This document shows positions 54,982 to 64,000 of a DNA stretch of 64,000 nucleotides, in pieces; the stretch's first letter is position 1; the number at the start of each line of letters is the position of its first letter. The notes beneath the pieces were generated by a model. It did not search any database. It was not told the origin of the DNA and saw only the letters and a list, made by a program, of their open reading frames with translations. The stretch comes from Leuconostoc mesenteroides subsp. mesenteroides. Its GTDB lineage: Bacteria; Bacillota; Bacilli; Lactobacillales; Lactobacillaceae. Made by a program: the position numbers and the translations under genes. The stretch spans positions 977,501 to 1,041,500 of the forward strand of contig CP046062.1 of assembly GCA_009676745.1 (NCBI GenBank), given 5' to 3'.

Positions 54982-56316
54982 ATGTCAAAAAATAAAAAAA
55001 TTTTAGAAGAAGAAAAGATTTACTTGGCAAATGCAACACGGGTTAAATATTTTGATATTGTCATTGATCACGGAAAAGGTGCCATCATTACTGATGCAGA
55101 TGGGCATGATTATATTGACCTATTAGCCAGTGCAAGCGCTACTAATACTGGTCATTCACATCCAAAAGTTGTGGAAGCAATTTCTAACCAAGCACAAAAG
55201 CTAATTCAGTATACGCCTGCATATTTTGCTAATACGGTAACTGCAAAATTAGCTGAACGTTTAGTAGATATGGCACCAGGAGACTTCCAAAAGCAAGTTG
55301 CTTTTGGTAATTCAGGATCGGATGCAAACGATGCGATTATCAAGTTTGCTCGTGGTTATACTGGGCGACAATATGTTGTTAGCTTTACTGGCGCTTATCA
55401 TGGGTCCACATATGGTTCGCTTTCTATTTCAGGAGTTAGTTTGAATATGGCTCGAAAAATTGGACCACTCTTGCCAAACACGGTAAAGGCACCTTTTCCT
55501 GATCAGACACAGCGAATGGCCGGAGAAAGTGACTGTGATTTTTCCGAGCGTTTATTTAAACAGTTTAAATTACCATTTGAGACTTATTTACCAGCAGATG
55601 AAGTGGCGTTAGTTATTATTGAACCTATTCAAGGTGATGGTGGAATTATCAAAGCACCACAACGCTATGTTGAATTGGTTTATGAGTTCACACGCAAACA
55701 TGGCATTGTTTTCGCGGTTGACGAGGTTAACCAGGGCCTTGGACGAACTGGTGAAATGTGGTCAATTGATCATTTTGGTATTGCTCCAGATTTAATGAGT
55801 ATTGGTAAATCGATTGCTAGTGGATTACCTTTAAGTGCGGTTGTTGGACGTAAAGAAATTATGGATAGTTTGCAAGCACCAGCTAATGTTTACACGACTG
55901 CTGGGAATCCAGTAACCGCAGCAGCAGCACTGGCCACGCTCGACGTCATTGAAGAGGAAAAATTAGTCGAACGCTCTCGACAGCTAGGTGGTCGTGCTAA
56001 AGTATTTTTTGATTCTGCTGCTAAAAAGTATGATTTCATCGGTGACGTCCGTATATATGGCTTGAATGGTGGCATTGATATTATTAATGACAAAGGTGAA
56101 CCCGATATCGAAGCAACCAATAAGTTAATCTATCGTATTTTTGAGTTAGGAGCGATAATGATTAGCTTAAGAGGGAACATATTACGCTTTCAACCGCCAC
56201 TAGTCATTAAAGAAGAAGAACTACAGCACGCCTTTGAGATATTAGAACAAGCATTTTCTGATTTAGCATCGGATAAAATTTCATTACCAAAAACTGATAA
56301 TCACATTGGTTGGTAA
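54982..56316 (+). CDS. Class III PLP enzyme, probable isoleucine 2-epimerase
   Basis: 444 residues. The PLP lysine lies in MSIGKSIASGLPLSAV, with FAVDEVNQGLGRTGEM as the Asp motif. YIDLLASASATNTGHSHPKVV, YTPAYFANT, ALVIIEPIQGDGGIIKAPQRY and the C-terminal IGW resemble the Lactobacillus buchneri isoleucine 2-epimerase as I remember it, which interconverts L-isoleucine and D-allo-isoleucine. A GABA-type transaminase is the alternative. It has a weak Shine-Dalgarno and follows the BcaP-like permease. Confidence 0.8.
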   Translation: MSKNKKILEEEKIYLANATRVKYFDIVIDHGKGAIITDADGHDYIDLLASASATNTGHSHPKVVEAISNQAQKLIQYTPAYFANTVTAKLAERLVDMAPGDFQKQVAFGNSGSDANDAIIKFARGYTGRQYVVSFTGAYHGSTYGSLSISGVSLNMARKIGPLLPNTVKAPFPDQTQRMAGESDCDFSERLFKQFKLPFETYLPADEVALVIIEPIQGDGGIIKAPQRYVELVYEFTRKHGIVFAVDEVNQGLGRTGEMWSIDHFGIAPDLMSIGKSIASGLPLSAVVGRKEIMDSLQAPANVYTTAGNPVTAAAALATLDVIEEEKLVERSRQLGGRAKVFFDSAAKKYDFIGDVRIYGLNGGIDIINDKGEPDIEATNKLIYRIFELGAIMISLRGNILRFQPPLVIKEEELQHAFEILEQAFSDLASDKISLPKTDNHIGW

Positions 56317-56318
56317 TA

Positions 56319-56545
56319 TGATATAATGATTAAGAATTCTGGACATACGAATTAGCCGTCCGTCAGCTAGAAATGTGCTGGGTGATGAAAAGCACACGTT
56401 GGTTTTTTTGTGCTACCAGACTTAATTGTGATTGAAAAATCACCGCTACTCAGCGTTATGAGAGATAAAGGTAAAGATTGTGTTTAAGATCATTACAAAT
56501 TGCGGTGGTACCACGGTAGAGCGTCCGCACTTTGTTTTGGTCTTT
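56319..56545 (+). promoter_or_regulatory. alaS promoter and alanine T-box leader
   Basis: An extended -10, TGA-TATAAT (56319-56327), starts the leader. Stem I is closed by TCTGG (56338-56342) with CCAGA (56416-56420). The specifier is GCT (56412-56414), alanine, followed by A. The T-box core GCGGTGGTACCACG is at 56502-56515. A downstream stem of TGCGG with CCGCA (56501-56529) overlaps it; no strong U run is seen, so the control mechanism (transcriptional or translational) is unclear. Confidence 0.85.
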
Positions 56546-56573
56546 TTATATTTTTTAAGGAGAAAAAGTTTTC

Positions 56574-59255
56574 ATGAAAGAATTGAGTTCAGCAGAAATT
56601 CGCCAAATGTTTTTAGATTTTTTTGCTTCTAAGGGGCACGAAGTTGTACCTTCAAAAAATCTGATTCCGCAAGACGATCCAACGTTGTTATGGATTAATT
56701 CCGGTGTTGCGACTTTAAAAAAGTATTTTGATGGTACAGTAGTTCCCAATAATCCACGTATCACTAATTCTCAAAAGGCTATTCGTACTAATGATATTGA
56801 AAACGTTGGGAAAACAGCTCGGCATCATACACTTTTTGAAATGATGGGTAACTTTTCAATCGGTGATTATTTTAAAGAACAAGCAATTCCTTGGGCTTGG
56901 GAGTTATTGACTAGCCCGGATTGGTATGGCTTAGATGCTGAAAAATTGTATGTAACTGTGTATCCTAAAGATCAGGAAGCTAGAAAAATTTGGGAAGAGA
57001 AAACTAGCTTACCAGACGGCCACATCTATGAAGTTGAAGATAACTTTTGGGATATTGGTGAGGGACCTTCTGGCCCTGATTCTGAAATATTCTTTGATCG
57101 TGGTAGCGCCTTCCAAGATTTACCTGATGATGATCCAGAAATGTATCCGGGCGGTGAAAATGAACGTTATCTAGAAATTTGGAATCTTGTTTTCTCTCAG
57201 TTTAATCATTTGCCTGGACTAACGGATAATTCACAATATCCTGAGTTACCGCATAAAAACATTGATACTGGTATGGGACTTGAACGAGTTGTATCTGTTT
57301 TCCAAAATGGCCGTACTAACTTTGATACGGACTTGTTTTTACCTATCATCCGGGCTACAGAGAAATTGTCAAATCAATTTACCTATAATGATAGCGAAGA
57401 TTCAGAGATTAATACGAGTTTCAAAGTAATTGCCGACCATATTCGTGCAATAACATTTGCAATTGGGGATGGTGCTTTGCCCTCAAATGAGGGACGTGGA
57501 TATGTTATTCGCCGCTTGTTGCGTCGCGCAGTTTTGCATGGACAAAAATTAGGCATTAAAGGACAGTTTTTAACTAATTTGGTACCAATTGTTGGAGACA
57601 TCATGGAAAGCTACTATCCAGAAGTCAAAGCCAACACTGCCAAGATTCAAAAGACTGTTGCTGCTGAAGAAAAACGCTTTAATGCAACATTAACAGGCGG
57701 ACTAGCTTTGTTGAATGAGGTAATTAAAGAAGCTAAAAAAACGGGCCAGACACAAATTAGTGGTGCCGCTGCTTTCAAGTTATCTGATACTTATGGGTTC
57801 CCACTTGAATTGACGCAAGAGCAAGCTGAAGATGCTGGATTGACAGTAGATGTGGATGAATACAACGAGGAATTGCAAGCACAACGCGTTAGAGCTCGTG
57901 CTGCACGTGCTAATACTAAGTCAATGGGTGTTCAAAATGCCGTGTTAACCGATTTACATGTTGACTCAAAGTACGTTGGTTGGTCTCAAACTGAAGTCAA
58001 TCATGCGGAAATCGTTGCTATTATTGGTCAAGATGAACAAGGTATTGATGCGTTATTGGATAATGTTGCTGTTAATACTACCGTACAAGTAGCTTTTGAT
58101 GTAACACCCTTCTATGCCGAAATGGGTGGACAAGTGCCTGACTTTGGGGATGTTTTGAACACAAGTGGAGATGTGATTGCTCGTGTGACAGATGTTCAAA
58201 TTGCTCCAAACGGACAACATATTCATACGGTTGATGTCATTTCAAGCTTTACCCTTGGAGACAAAGTCGATTTGAAGGTTGATATGGCACGTCATGTTGC
58301 TGTTTCCAAAAACCATACAGCAACGCACATGTTAGACCAATCATTGCGTAATGTACTTGGTGGAGATGTTCATCAGGCTGGTTCATTAGTAGAACCAGAA
58401 TATTTAAGGTTTGATTTTAATAATGAGGGACCAGTTTCAAGTGAAGATCTTGATAAAATAGAGTCGATGATGAATCAAGAAATTACTAAGAATCTACCAG
58501 TTACTTGGCTAGAAACTGACATTGAGTCTGCAAAAAAATTAGGTGCAGTTGCCGTATTTGGTGAGAAATATGGTGATCAGGTCCGTATTGTATCAATTGG
58601 TGACTTTAACAAGGAGTTTGATGGTGGTACACATGCTAATTCTACTGCAGAGTTAGGTCTGTTTAAAATTGTTAGTGAATCAGGAATTGGTGCAGGGGTA
58701 CGCCGTATTGAAGCTGTAACTGGTCTACAAGCACTTGCACAATATAAAGCTCAGGAACAAGCCTTGAAAGAAATTGCTACTGCTTTGAAGGCACAAAAGC
58801 TAACTGATGCGCCAGAGAAGGTATATGATTTGCAAACTGATTTGCGTACGGCGCAGCGAAAAGCGGAGTCCTTAGAAGCTAAGTTAGCGAATGCTACGGC
58901 AGGTGAAATTTTTAATGATGTAAAAACTATCAATGGGCATACTTATATTACTGCTCAGTTACAGGTTTCTGGCATGGATGGCTTACGACAAGTTGCGGAT
59001 AACTGGAAAGAAAATTATCCATCAGATGTTTTGGTACTAGCAACCGTTGCTGATGAGAAAGTAAGTTTGATTGTTGCCGCTGCCCCAGATGCCAATCAAG
59101 CAGGTATTAAGGCCGGCGAACTCATTAAATCCATTGCCCCACACATAGGTGGTGGTGGTGGTGGACGCCCAGATATGGCTCAAGCTGGTGGAAAAAAGCC
59201 TGCAGGCATTTCAGATGCATTTGCTGCAGTTTCGGCGTTCTTATCAGATAAGTAA
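56574..59255 (+). CDS. alaS: Alanyl-tRNA synthetase
   Basis: 893 residues: a catalytic core ([30 protein letters not shown]), an editing domain with [12 protein letters not shown], and the C-terminal glycine-rich [15 protein letters not shown]. The editing-site Cys of the usual CGGTH motif is Asp here ([10 protein letters not shown]). The start has AAGGAG upstream. It charges tRNA-Ala, and expression is sensed by the alanine T-box. Last gene before the ireB-ruvX unit. Confidence 0.96.
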   Translation: MKELSSAEIRQMFLDFFASKGHEVVPSKNLIPQDDPTLLWINSGVATLKKYFDGTVVPNNPRITNSQKAIRTNDIENVGKTARHHTLFEMMGNFSIGDYFKEQAIPWAWELLTSPDWYGLDAEKLYVTVYPKDQEARKIWEEKTSLPDGHIYEVEDNFWDIGEGPSGPDSEIFFDRGSAFQDLPDDDPEMYPGGENERYLEIWNLVFSQFNHLPGLTDNSQYPELPHKNIDTGMGLERVVSVFQNGRTNFDTDLFLPIIRATEKLSNQFTYNDSEDSEINTSFKVIADHIRAITFAIGDGALPSNEGRGYVIRRLLRRAVLHGQKLGIKGQFLTNLVPIVGDIMESYYPEVKANTAKIQKTVAAEEKRFNATLTGGLALLNEVIKEAKKTGQTQISGAAAFKLSDTYGFPLELTQEQAEDAGLTVDVDEYNEELQAQRVRARAARANTKSMGVQNAVLTDLHVDSKYVGWSQTEVNHAEIVAIIGQDEQGIDALLDNVAVNTTVQVAFDVTPFYAEMGGQVPDFGDVLNTSGDVIARVTDVQIAPNGQHIHTVDVISSFTLGDKVDLKVDMARHVAVSKNHTATHMLDQSLRNVLGGDVHQAGSLVEPEYLRFDFNNEGPVSSEDLDKIESMMNQEITKNLPVTWLETDIESAKKLGAVAVFGEKYGDQVRIVSIGDFNKEFDGGTHANSTAELGLFKIVSESGIGAGVRRIEAVTGLQALAQYKAQEQALKEIATALKAQKLTDAPEKVYDLQTDLRTAQRKAESLEAKLANATAGEIFNDVKTINGHTYITAQLQVSGMDGLRQVADNWKENYPSDVLVLATVADEKVSLIVAAAPDANQAGIKAGELIKSIAPHIGGGGGGRPDMAQAGGKKPAGISDAFAAVSAFLSDK

Positions 59256-59267
59256 CTTGTTTGTAAC

Positions 59268-59297
59268 TTGATTGATGTGATTATGGCGTAGTATAAT
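59268..59297 (+). promoter_or_regulatory. Promoter of the ireB-ruvX unit
   Basis: TTGATT (59268-59273), 18 bp, consensus TATAAT (59292-59297). Confidence 0.65.
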
Positions 59298-59351
59298 GGG
59301 TGAATAAACAAGGCAGTATGGAGATAATTTCTAGAGAAAGGAGCGTGTACT

Positions 59352-59603
59352 ATGACAGTAGGAGATGAAACAGCAATATTTGATTTTGGTAATCAAATGC
59401 CAAAAGATATTCATGAAACACTTGAGATTGTGTATAGTTCATTGGAAGAAAAAGGGTATAATCCAATTAATCAAATAGTTGGTTACTTAATGTCTGGCGA
59501 TCCGGCCTATATCCCACGTTTAAATGACGCACGAAATTTAATTAAACGTCATGAACGCGATGAAATCATTGAAGAACTTGTACACGCCTATTTGAAAAAA
59601 TAA
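59352..59603 (+). CDS. IreB-family regulatory protein (DUF965)
   Basis: 83 residues, with the characteristic [36 protein letters not shown] (read in parts) and [16 protein letters not shown]. In Enterococcus faecalis IreB is a substrate of the Ser/Thr kinase IreK and affects cephalosporin resistance. AAAGGAG precedes the ATG. It overlaps ruvX by one base, the standard order in Bacillota. Confidence 0.92.
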   Translation: MTVGDETAIFDFGNQMPKDIHETLEIVYSSLEEKGYNPINQIVGYLMSGDPAYIPRLNDARNLIKRHERDEIIEELVHAYLKK

Positions 59604-60034
59604 TGCGCATATTAGGACTAGATGTTGGTAGTCGAACAGTTGGTGTATCGGTTAGTGATCCAATGGGATGGACAGCACAAGGTGTTGAAATCATCCGTAT
59701 CAACGAGGAAGATAAAGAATTTGGTATTGAGCGTTTGGGAGAAATCATTAAAGAAAAAAACGCAACAGGTGTTGTTCTAGGTTTGCCAAAAAACATGAAC
59801 AATAGTGAGGGACCACGTGCGGAAGCAGCCCGAAACTATGCCAAGTTGATTGAGGAAACATTTGGGTTACCAACTGACTTTCAAGACGAACGGTTAACTA
59901 CGGTAGAAGCTGAACGTATGCTCATTGAAGAAGCTAACGTATCGCGTAAAAAGCGCAAAAAAGTTATCGATAAAATAGCTGCGGAATTTATTTTACAAAA
60001 TTATTTAGATTCGAAAGGCAAGTTAACCAAGTAG
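59603..60034 (+). CDS. ruvX: Putative Holliday junction resolvase YqgF/RuvX
   Basis: 143 residues with the RNase H-like fold: [36 protein letters not shown] and [13 protein letters not shown]. Members act in 16S rRNA maturation and possibly on branched DNA. The start overlaps the ireB stop (TAATG), so translation is coupled, and no separate Shine-Dalgarno is seen. Confidence 0.92.
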   Translation: MRILGLDVGSRTVGVSVSDPMGWTAQGVEIIRINEEDKEFGIERLGEIIKEKNATGVVLGLPKNMNNSEGPRAEAARNYAKLIEETFGLPTDFQDERLTTVEAERMLIEEANVSRKKRKKVIDKIAAEFILQNYLDSKGKLTK

Positions 60035-60073
60035 AATAAAAGCCCTGTCCCTATACGGAACAAGGCTTTTATT
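60035..60073 (+). terminator. Terminator of ruvX
   Basis: AATAAAAGCC and GGCTTTTATT with an inner TGTCC/GGAACA stem. A T run follows the right arm only weakly. Confidence 0.75.
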
Positions 60074-60110
60074 GTATAATGAACTTATAATATTTGATAA
60101 GGAAAAGAAA

Positions 60111-60410
60111 ATGAGCGAAAATAACTCAGAAGTACAAAAAATTACGTTAATTGATGAAAGTGGTGATGAAGCATTATATGAAGTGTTATTCACATTCCAT
60201 TCAGATGAGTACAATAAAGATTATATTTTGTTAGTACCAGAAGGTATTGAAGACGATGAAGAAGTTGATATTCAAGCATATATCTTCAATCCGGATGAAA
60301 ACGGCGACGCTACAGAGGAAGAATTAATTCAAATTGAAGATGATAAAGAATGGGATATGGTTGAAGAAGTTCTAAATACTTTCCTTGAAGATGATTCTAA
60401 CTTCAACTAA
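60111..60410 (+). CDS. DUF1292 (YrzB-like) acidic protein
   Basis: 99 residues, very acidic, with YNKDYILLVPEG and WDMVEEVLNTFLEDD typical of the DUF1292 family, often encoded next to ruvX in Bacillota. Function unknown. ATG 60111 is chosen because AAGGAAAAG lies directly upstream. Two TATAAT sequences (60075-60080 and 60086-60091) may serve as -10s. Confidence 0.82.
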   Translation: MSENNSEVQKITLIDESGDEALYEVLFTFHSDEYNKDYILLVPEGIEDDEEVDIQAYIFNPDENGDATEEELIQIEDDKEWDMVEEVLNTFLEDDSNFN

Positions 60411-60435
60411 TACTATGTAGCAACAATAATTACTG

Positions 60436-60472
60436 ATATTCATGATGTAACTATCATGGATATTTTTATTTT
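60436..60472 (+). terminator. Terminator after the DUF1292 gene
   Basis: ATATTCATGAT and ATCATGGATAT pair (one T-G) around GTAACT, followed by a T-rich run. It isolates the cyd promoter from upstream transcription. Confidence 0.85.
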
Positions 60473-60484
60473 GTATTAAAATGG

Positions 60485-60522
60485 TCAAATCGCTTTCAAC
60501 GTAGTTTATCAAGTGATAAACT
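60485..60522 (+). promoter_or_regulatory. cyd promoter with cre-like site and 20-bp palindrome
   Basis: TTTCAA (60494-60499), 17 bp, TGA-TAAACT (-10 at 60517-60522). A cre-like site read on the minus strand, TGAAAGCGATTTGA (60485-60498), covers the -35 with one mismatch. AGTTTATCAAGTGATAAACT (60503-60522), 9-bp arms around AG, covers the spacer and -10: a strong repressor-site candidate. It is not the Rex consensus. The 5' leader is then about 85 nt. Confidence 0.6.
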
Positions 60523-60613
60523 AATAAAGGTAGAAACTACTTAATTTAGAGTTAGTTTAAATATTTAAGATAGACATGTCAAAAATTTAGTCGTGTCTTT
60601 TGGAGGAGCTATT

Positions 60614-62092
60614 ATGGTTACGTTAGTGGGCATACTTGATTTAGCACGTTTTCAGTTTGCGATGACCACGATTTTTCATTTTTTCTTTGTACCGATGTCA
60701 ATTGGTTTAGCCGTCGTCGTTGCATGTATGGAAACAATGTATGTGATTAAAAAAGAAGAAGTATATAAGAAAATGGCCCAATTCTGGAGCAAAATTTTCT
60801 TACTCAGTTTCGCTGTTGGTGTTGTAACTGGTATTATTCAAGAGTTCCAGTTCGGCATGAATTGGTCAGAGTATTCGCGGTATGTGGGGGACATATTTGG
60901 TGCACCATTAGCGATAGAAGCATTAGTTGCTTTTTTTGCTGAATCAACATTTATTGGCTTATGGTCATTCACATGGGATCGTTTCAAGCCGGCAGTTCAT
61001 GTTCTTTTTATTTGGATTGTAGCGATTGCTTCTAGTTTATCAGCATTATGGATTTTAGCTGCTAATTCATTTATGCAAAATCCTGTTGGGTATGCTATTG
61101 ATAATAATATGGGGCGGGCAGAGTTGACAAATATTTTTGCATTGTTGACTAATAAACAACTATGGATTGAATTTCCGCACGTCTTAATGGGCACTTTCGT
61201 AGCAGGTGGTTTTATCATTGCAGGAATGTCAGCATTTAAATTATTAAAGCTGAAAAAGAATGACGTGCAGGTTGACTTTTTCCGCAAATCAATAAATATT
61301 GCTTTGTTTGTTGGTTTAATAGGAGTTGGCGGAGCCTTATATACAGGTGATCAGCATGCTTTTGAATTGCAATCTATGCAGCCAATGAAATATGCAGCAA
61401 TGGAAGGGGTTGATGAAACGATTGATTCGTCAAAGCGTGCTGACAAAGCACAACCATGGTCATTGATTTCCGTGACCAATCCAAAGACACATAAGGTGGT
61501 TGCAAGAATCGAAATACCATATGCTTTGTCTATTTTAGGAAACCATTCGTTGACAGGTGGTAAAACTGTCGGAACCACAGAGTTGAACAAAAAATTTGAA
61601 AAAAAATATGGTAAAACGCATGATGGCATTAAAAACTATTACGTTCCAGAGAATACATTGTTTTATGCCTTTCGCGTGATGGCGATGGGAGCCGGGTTAC
61701 TGGGGTTGGTTGCTGTTGTAGCGCTTTGGTTCAATCGTAAAAAAACAAATTTAATTTTGACTCAGCGTTGGTTTTTATGGATTTTAGGAATTATGACGTT
61801 TTTCCCATTTGTTATAAATACCGCGGGGTGGTTAGTAACAGAATTAGGACGATATCCTTGGGTTGTTTATGGATTAATGACAATTGCTGATGCTGTATCA
61901 CCTAATGTTTCGGCTGCTTCATTGCTTATTTCAAATATTATTTACTTCTTAACATTTGCAACACTCGGTGGTGTAATGATTTGGTTATCTCGTCGCGTAT
62001 TACATGCAGGTCCTGATGCTGAAAAAGAAGCAGAATTATCACCAAGAGATCCATACGAGGATTTAGCAGGAAGTGAGGGAACAGCAAGATGA
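60614..62092 (+). CDS. cydA: Cytochrome bd ubiquinol oxidase subunit I
   Basis: 492 residues with about nine membrane helices. Heme-ligand candidates include His22 in TTIFHFFFVPMS, a Glu in FGAPLAIEALVAF, and the GRYPW motif in ELGRYPWVVYG. It reduces O2 to water with quinol electrons. Many lactic acid bacteria need external heme to assemble it. TGGAGG precedes ATG 60614, so I prefer it over an upstream GTG. It overlaps cydB. Confidence 0.95.
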   Translation: MVTLVGILDLARFQFAMTTIFHFFFVPMSIGLAVVVACMETMYVIKKEEVYKKMAQFWSKIFLLSFAVGVVTGIIQEFQFGMNWSEYSRYVGDIFGAPLAIEALVAFFAESTFIGLWSFTWDRFKPAVHVLFIWIVAIASSLSALWILAANSFMQNPVGYAIDNNMGRAELTNIFALLTNKQLWIEFPHVLMGTFVAGGFIIAGMSAFKLLKLKKNDVQVDFFRKSINIALFVGLIGVGGALYTGDQHAFELQSMQPMKYAAMEGVDETIDSSKRADKAQPWSLISVTNPKTHKVVARIEIPYALSILGNHSLTGGKTVGTTELNKKFEKKYGKTHDGIKNYYVPENTLFYAFRVMAMGAGLLGLVAVVALWFNRKKTNLILTQRWFLWILGIMTFFPFVINTAGWLVTELGRYPWVVYGLMTIADAVSPNVSAASLLISNIIYFLTFATLGGVMIWLSRRVLHAGPDAEKEAELSPRDPYEDLAGSEGTAR

Positions 62093-63102
62093 GTTTCTTA
62101 CAAATTTTATGGTTTATTTTAATTGCCGTATTGTGGTCAGGTTTCTTCTTTCTAGAAGGATATGATTTTGGTATTGGTATGCAGTTTATTTTTAATTCTC
62201 GTAACCAGGATGATCGGGAAGCACTGTATGAATCTATTGGACCCCATTGGGATGCCAATGAGGTTTGGTTAATTACCGCTGGTGGTGCAATGTTTGCAGC
62301 TTTTCCTTACTGGTATGCATCGCTCTTTTCTGGCTTTTATCTACCATTGTTTATTGTATTGATGGCATTGATTTATCGTGGCGTTGCCTTTGAATTTCGT
62401 GAACATATGCCTACCATTCAAGGGTCACAATTGTGGGAACGATTTATCGCAATCAGCTCGTTTATCGCACCATTTTTCTTAGGAATGATTTTTACTGCCA
62501 TGGTATCAGGTATGCCAATGGATGCTAAGGGAAATTTGTCGGCCGGATTGTTTGACTATGTCACACCATTTACACTTGTGGGCGGTATTGCCGTCACATT
62601 AATGAGTTATGTACATGGCTTAAACTACACACGCCTACGTATTATCGGTGATATTCGTACAAGGGCAATGACGCAATTGAAAGTATTTTATCCAATTTTG
62701 TTGGCTGGAGAAGCGTTATTTGCAATTCTACTGTTCTTCTACACGGATTTTTTCCAAACTAAATTGTTGTGGACATTAGTTATATTAGTGGCGATTGTCC
62801 TCTCCACTGTTATTGGCTGGTATTTAACGGTTAATCTGAAAAAAGAAGTTGTCCCATTTATTTTATCGGGTTTGACCTTGGTTGAAGTAGTTATCTTACT
62901 ATTTGTTGGCCTATTCCCTCGTTTAATGGTAGCTGACAATCCATTACACAGTTTAAAAATTATTAATGCATCGTCATCGCCATATACATTAACAGTGATG
63001 TCATTTGTTGTATTAACAGCTTTACCATTGACATTAGGATACCAAATATGGAGTTTCTGGGTTTTCCGTAAGCGTATTATAGCTGATAAAGTGGTTGAAT
63101 AA
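62089..63102 (+). CDS. cydB: Cytochrome bd ubiquinol oxidase subunit II
   Basis: 337 residues with about eight helices. WSGFFFLEGYDFGIGMQF and IGPHWDANEVWLITAGGAMFAAFP are CydB signatures. It pairs with CydA; the ATG overlaps the cydA stop. A strong hairpin with T run follows the stop, before cydD. Confidence 0.95.
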   Translation: MSFLQILWFILIAVLWSGFFFLEGYDFGIGMQFIFNSRNQDDREALYESIGPHWDANEVWLITAGGAMFAAFPYWYASLFSGFYLPLFIVLMALIYRGVAFEFREHMPTIQGSQLWERFIAISSFIAPFFLGMIFTAMVSGMPMDAKGNLSAGLFDYVTPFTLVGGIAVTLMSYVHGLNYTRLRIIGDIRTRAMTQLKVFYPILLAGEALFAILLFFYTDFFQTKLLWTLVILVAIVLSTVIGWYLTVNLKKEVVPFILSGLTLVEVVILLFVGLFPRLMVADNPLHSLKIINASSSPYTLTVMSFVVLTALPLTLGYQIWSFWVFRKRIIADKVVE

Positions 63103-63110
63103 TAAATCTA

Positions 63111-63142
63111 AAAACGTTTACAATTGATTGTAGGCGTTTTTT
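63111..63142 (+). terminator. Terminator between cydB and cydD
   Basis: AAAACGTTTACAA and TTGTAGGCGTTTT pair over 13 bp (two T-G), loop TTGA, followed by T residues. It lies 6 bases before the cydD Shine-Dalgarno, so it probably attenuates the operon. Confidence 0.85.
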
Positions 63143-63147
63143 ATTTT

Positions 63148-63216
63148 AAGGAGCATGTTTGGCAAGGTATTGTTATTTAGATGGCAATACTCTTGTTTAA
63201 CAAATATAAAAATATG
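63148..63216 (+). promoter_or_regulatory. cydD Shine-Dalgarno, hairpin and distant start
   Basis: AAGGAG (63148-63153) is 60 nt before ATG 63214. CAAGGTATTG (63163-63172) pairs with CAATAC-T-CTTG (63185-63195, one bulge), followed by 18 nt. Effective spacing after folding is about 27 nt, longer than ideal, so this is the weakest case. Confidence 0.3.
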
Positions 63217-64000
63217 ATAGACAAAAGACTTTTTTCGTTACCAGGTATCATTAGTACTTTAATAATCTTAGTTATTTTGACAGGAATTCAAGCATTTTCG
63301 ATTATATTCCAAGGTGTTTTCTTGGCCCAATCAGTTACTGATTTATGGCAAGGTAAAAGTATTGATCAAACATTCATCAATGTGTTACTTTTTGCTTTTT
63401 CTTTTGTGATGAGACAATTATTGATTGTGTTAAAAAATAACTATATGTCGAAGTTTGCTGACCATACAGTGGAAAATTATCGTAAACAATTGTTAGCTAA
63501 GTATGCCGAAATTGGTCCTAGTATTATTAAACAGTCTGGTACAGGGAATGCAGTCACAACACTAGGAGCGGGGCTGGATAATGTTAAAAACTATTTCCAA
63601 CTACTACTGATTAAAGTTTTTGATTTGGGTATTATTCCGTGGTTAATTTTGATATATATCGCTTATCTTAAGTGGGAACAGGGACTATTTTTGTTGCTCG
63701 TATTTCCGGTGGTGATTTTATTCTTCATCATTTTGGGTTTGGCAGCACAAAGTAAAGCTGATGCAGAGTTTGCAAATTTTAAGAATTTAAATAATCGATT
63801 TGTAGATGCTCTGCGCGGTCTGCCAACCTTGAAGCAATTAGGCCTGTCCCAGTCATATGGAGACGAAATTTATAGTATTTCAGAAGATTATCGAAAAACA
63901 ACTATGCGAACACTAAAAATTGCGATTACATCAACGTTTGCACTTGATTTTTTCACAACATTATCAGTTGCAATAGTTGCTGTGTTTTTGGGGATGGATT
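63214..64000 (+). CDS. cydD: CydD/CydC-type ABC transporter, membrane domain (cut by window end)
   Basis: 262 residues to the window edge, with several membrane segments and no ATP-binding domain yet reached. The start MIDKRLFSLPGI resembles CydD N-termini, so I prefer ATG 63214; an in-frame ATG at 63181 lies inside a hairpin. CydDC-type exporters move glutathione/cysteine and are needed for bd oxidase assembly. Position after cydB and family style support the call. Which subunit (D or C) it is follows only from operon order. Confidence 0.78.
   Translation, partial: MIDKRLFSLPGIISTLIILVILTGIQAFSIIFQGVFLAQSVTDLWQGKSIDQTFINVLLFAFSFVMRQLLIVLKNNYMSKFADHTVENYRKQLLAKYAEIGPSIIKQSGTGNAVTTLGAGLDNVKNYFQLLLIKVFDLGIIPWLILIYIAYLKWEQGLFLLLVFPVVILFFIILGLAAQSKADAEFANFKNLNNRFVDALRGLPTLKQLGLSQSYGDEIYSISEDYRKTTMRTLKIAITSTFALDFFTTLSVAIVAVFLGMD

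Noticed and set aside
60503..60522. Palindrome before cydA as a Rex site
   Set aside because: Rex sites read TTGTGA-N6-TCACAA; this sequence does not contain those half-sites.

Overview
This window is a low-GC Gram-positive chromosome segment that most resembles Leuconostoc or a close heterofermentative member of the Lactobacillaceae. The grounds are a short-form 6-phosphogluconate dehydrogenase with strongly biased codons beside gluconate genes, the alsS/alsD acetoin genes, a divergent pepQ/ccpA pair, T-box leaders, the RNA polymerase delta subunit, and many permeases and peptidases. The genus is an inference from gene content and protein style, not from a database search. Nearly all genes are ordinary chromosomal genes. 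I see no insertion sequence, prophage, CRISPR array, rRNA operon or origin.

Layout. 1-9 kb: 3' end of an oleate hydratase, pepX, a trehalose PTS operon (EIIA, EIIBC, phosphotrehalase) with a cre site and a TreR-type operator, convergent treR, and an HD-domain phosphohydrolase. 9-16 kb: ywiB-like gene, rpoE, tRNA-Lys, a T-box leader read here as threonine-specific in front of an amino acid permease, bioY-CHY-birA, and pyrG behind a GGGCTC-type attenuator. 16-33 kb: uvrC, obgE, alsS, pepS, an inactive-looking GH25 protein, an oxidoreductase, a DEAD-box helicase, mutM, coaE, dnaB, dnaI and two yibE/F genes. 33-41 kb: tRNA-Cys, recG, plsX, acpP, a SprT-like gene, a HAD phosphatase, a CPBP protease, pepQ and ccpA. 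42-48 kb: an OatA-like acyltransferase, an MFS pump, a CPA2 antiporter behind a switch-like leader, an EamA transporter with a DtxR/MntR-like box, and alsD. 48-64 kb: rpiR, gnd, gntK, gntP, a BcaP-like permease with an isoleucine 2-epimerase homologue, alaS with an alanine T-box, ireB, ruvX, a DUF1292 gene, and cydA-cydB-cydD (the last cut by the window edge).

How the genes work together. Trehalose is imported as the 6-phosphate and cleaved to glucose plus glucose 6-phosphate. Gluconate enters through GntP and GntK at 6-phosphogluconate, the substrate of Gnd at the head of the phosphoketolase pathway. CcpA is encoded here, and cre-like sites lie before the tre, ccpA, permease and cyd units. 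AlsS and AlsD turn pyruvate into acetoin. CydAB would give a quinol oxidase if heme is available.

The least expected signals concern translation initiation and leaders. (a) Four genes (birA, uvrC, the GH25-like gene and recG) have a -10 element ending only 6-7 nt before the ATG and no Shine-Dalgarno, so they look leaderless. (b) In at least three genes (gntP, plsX, obgE) a good Shine-Dalgarno lies 30-100 nt upstream of the start codon and the gap is closed by a hairpin that would restore normal spacing; two further junctions (32.7 kb and cydD) resemble this less well. (c) A compact alternative-stem leader with a terminator precedes the CPA2 antiporter, and a perfect 20-bp palindrome covers the cyd promoter. 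All of these are read by eye and not tested.
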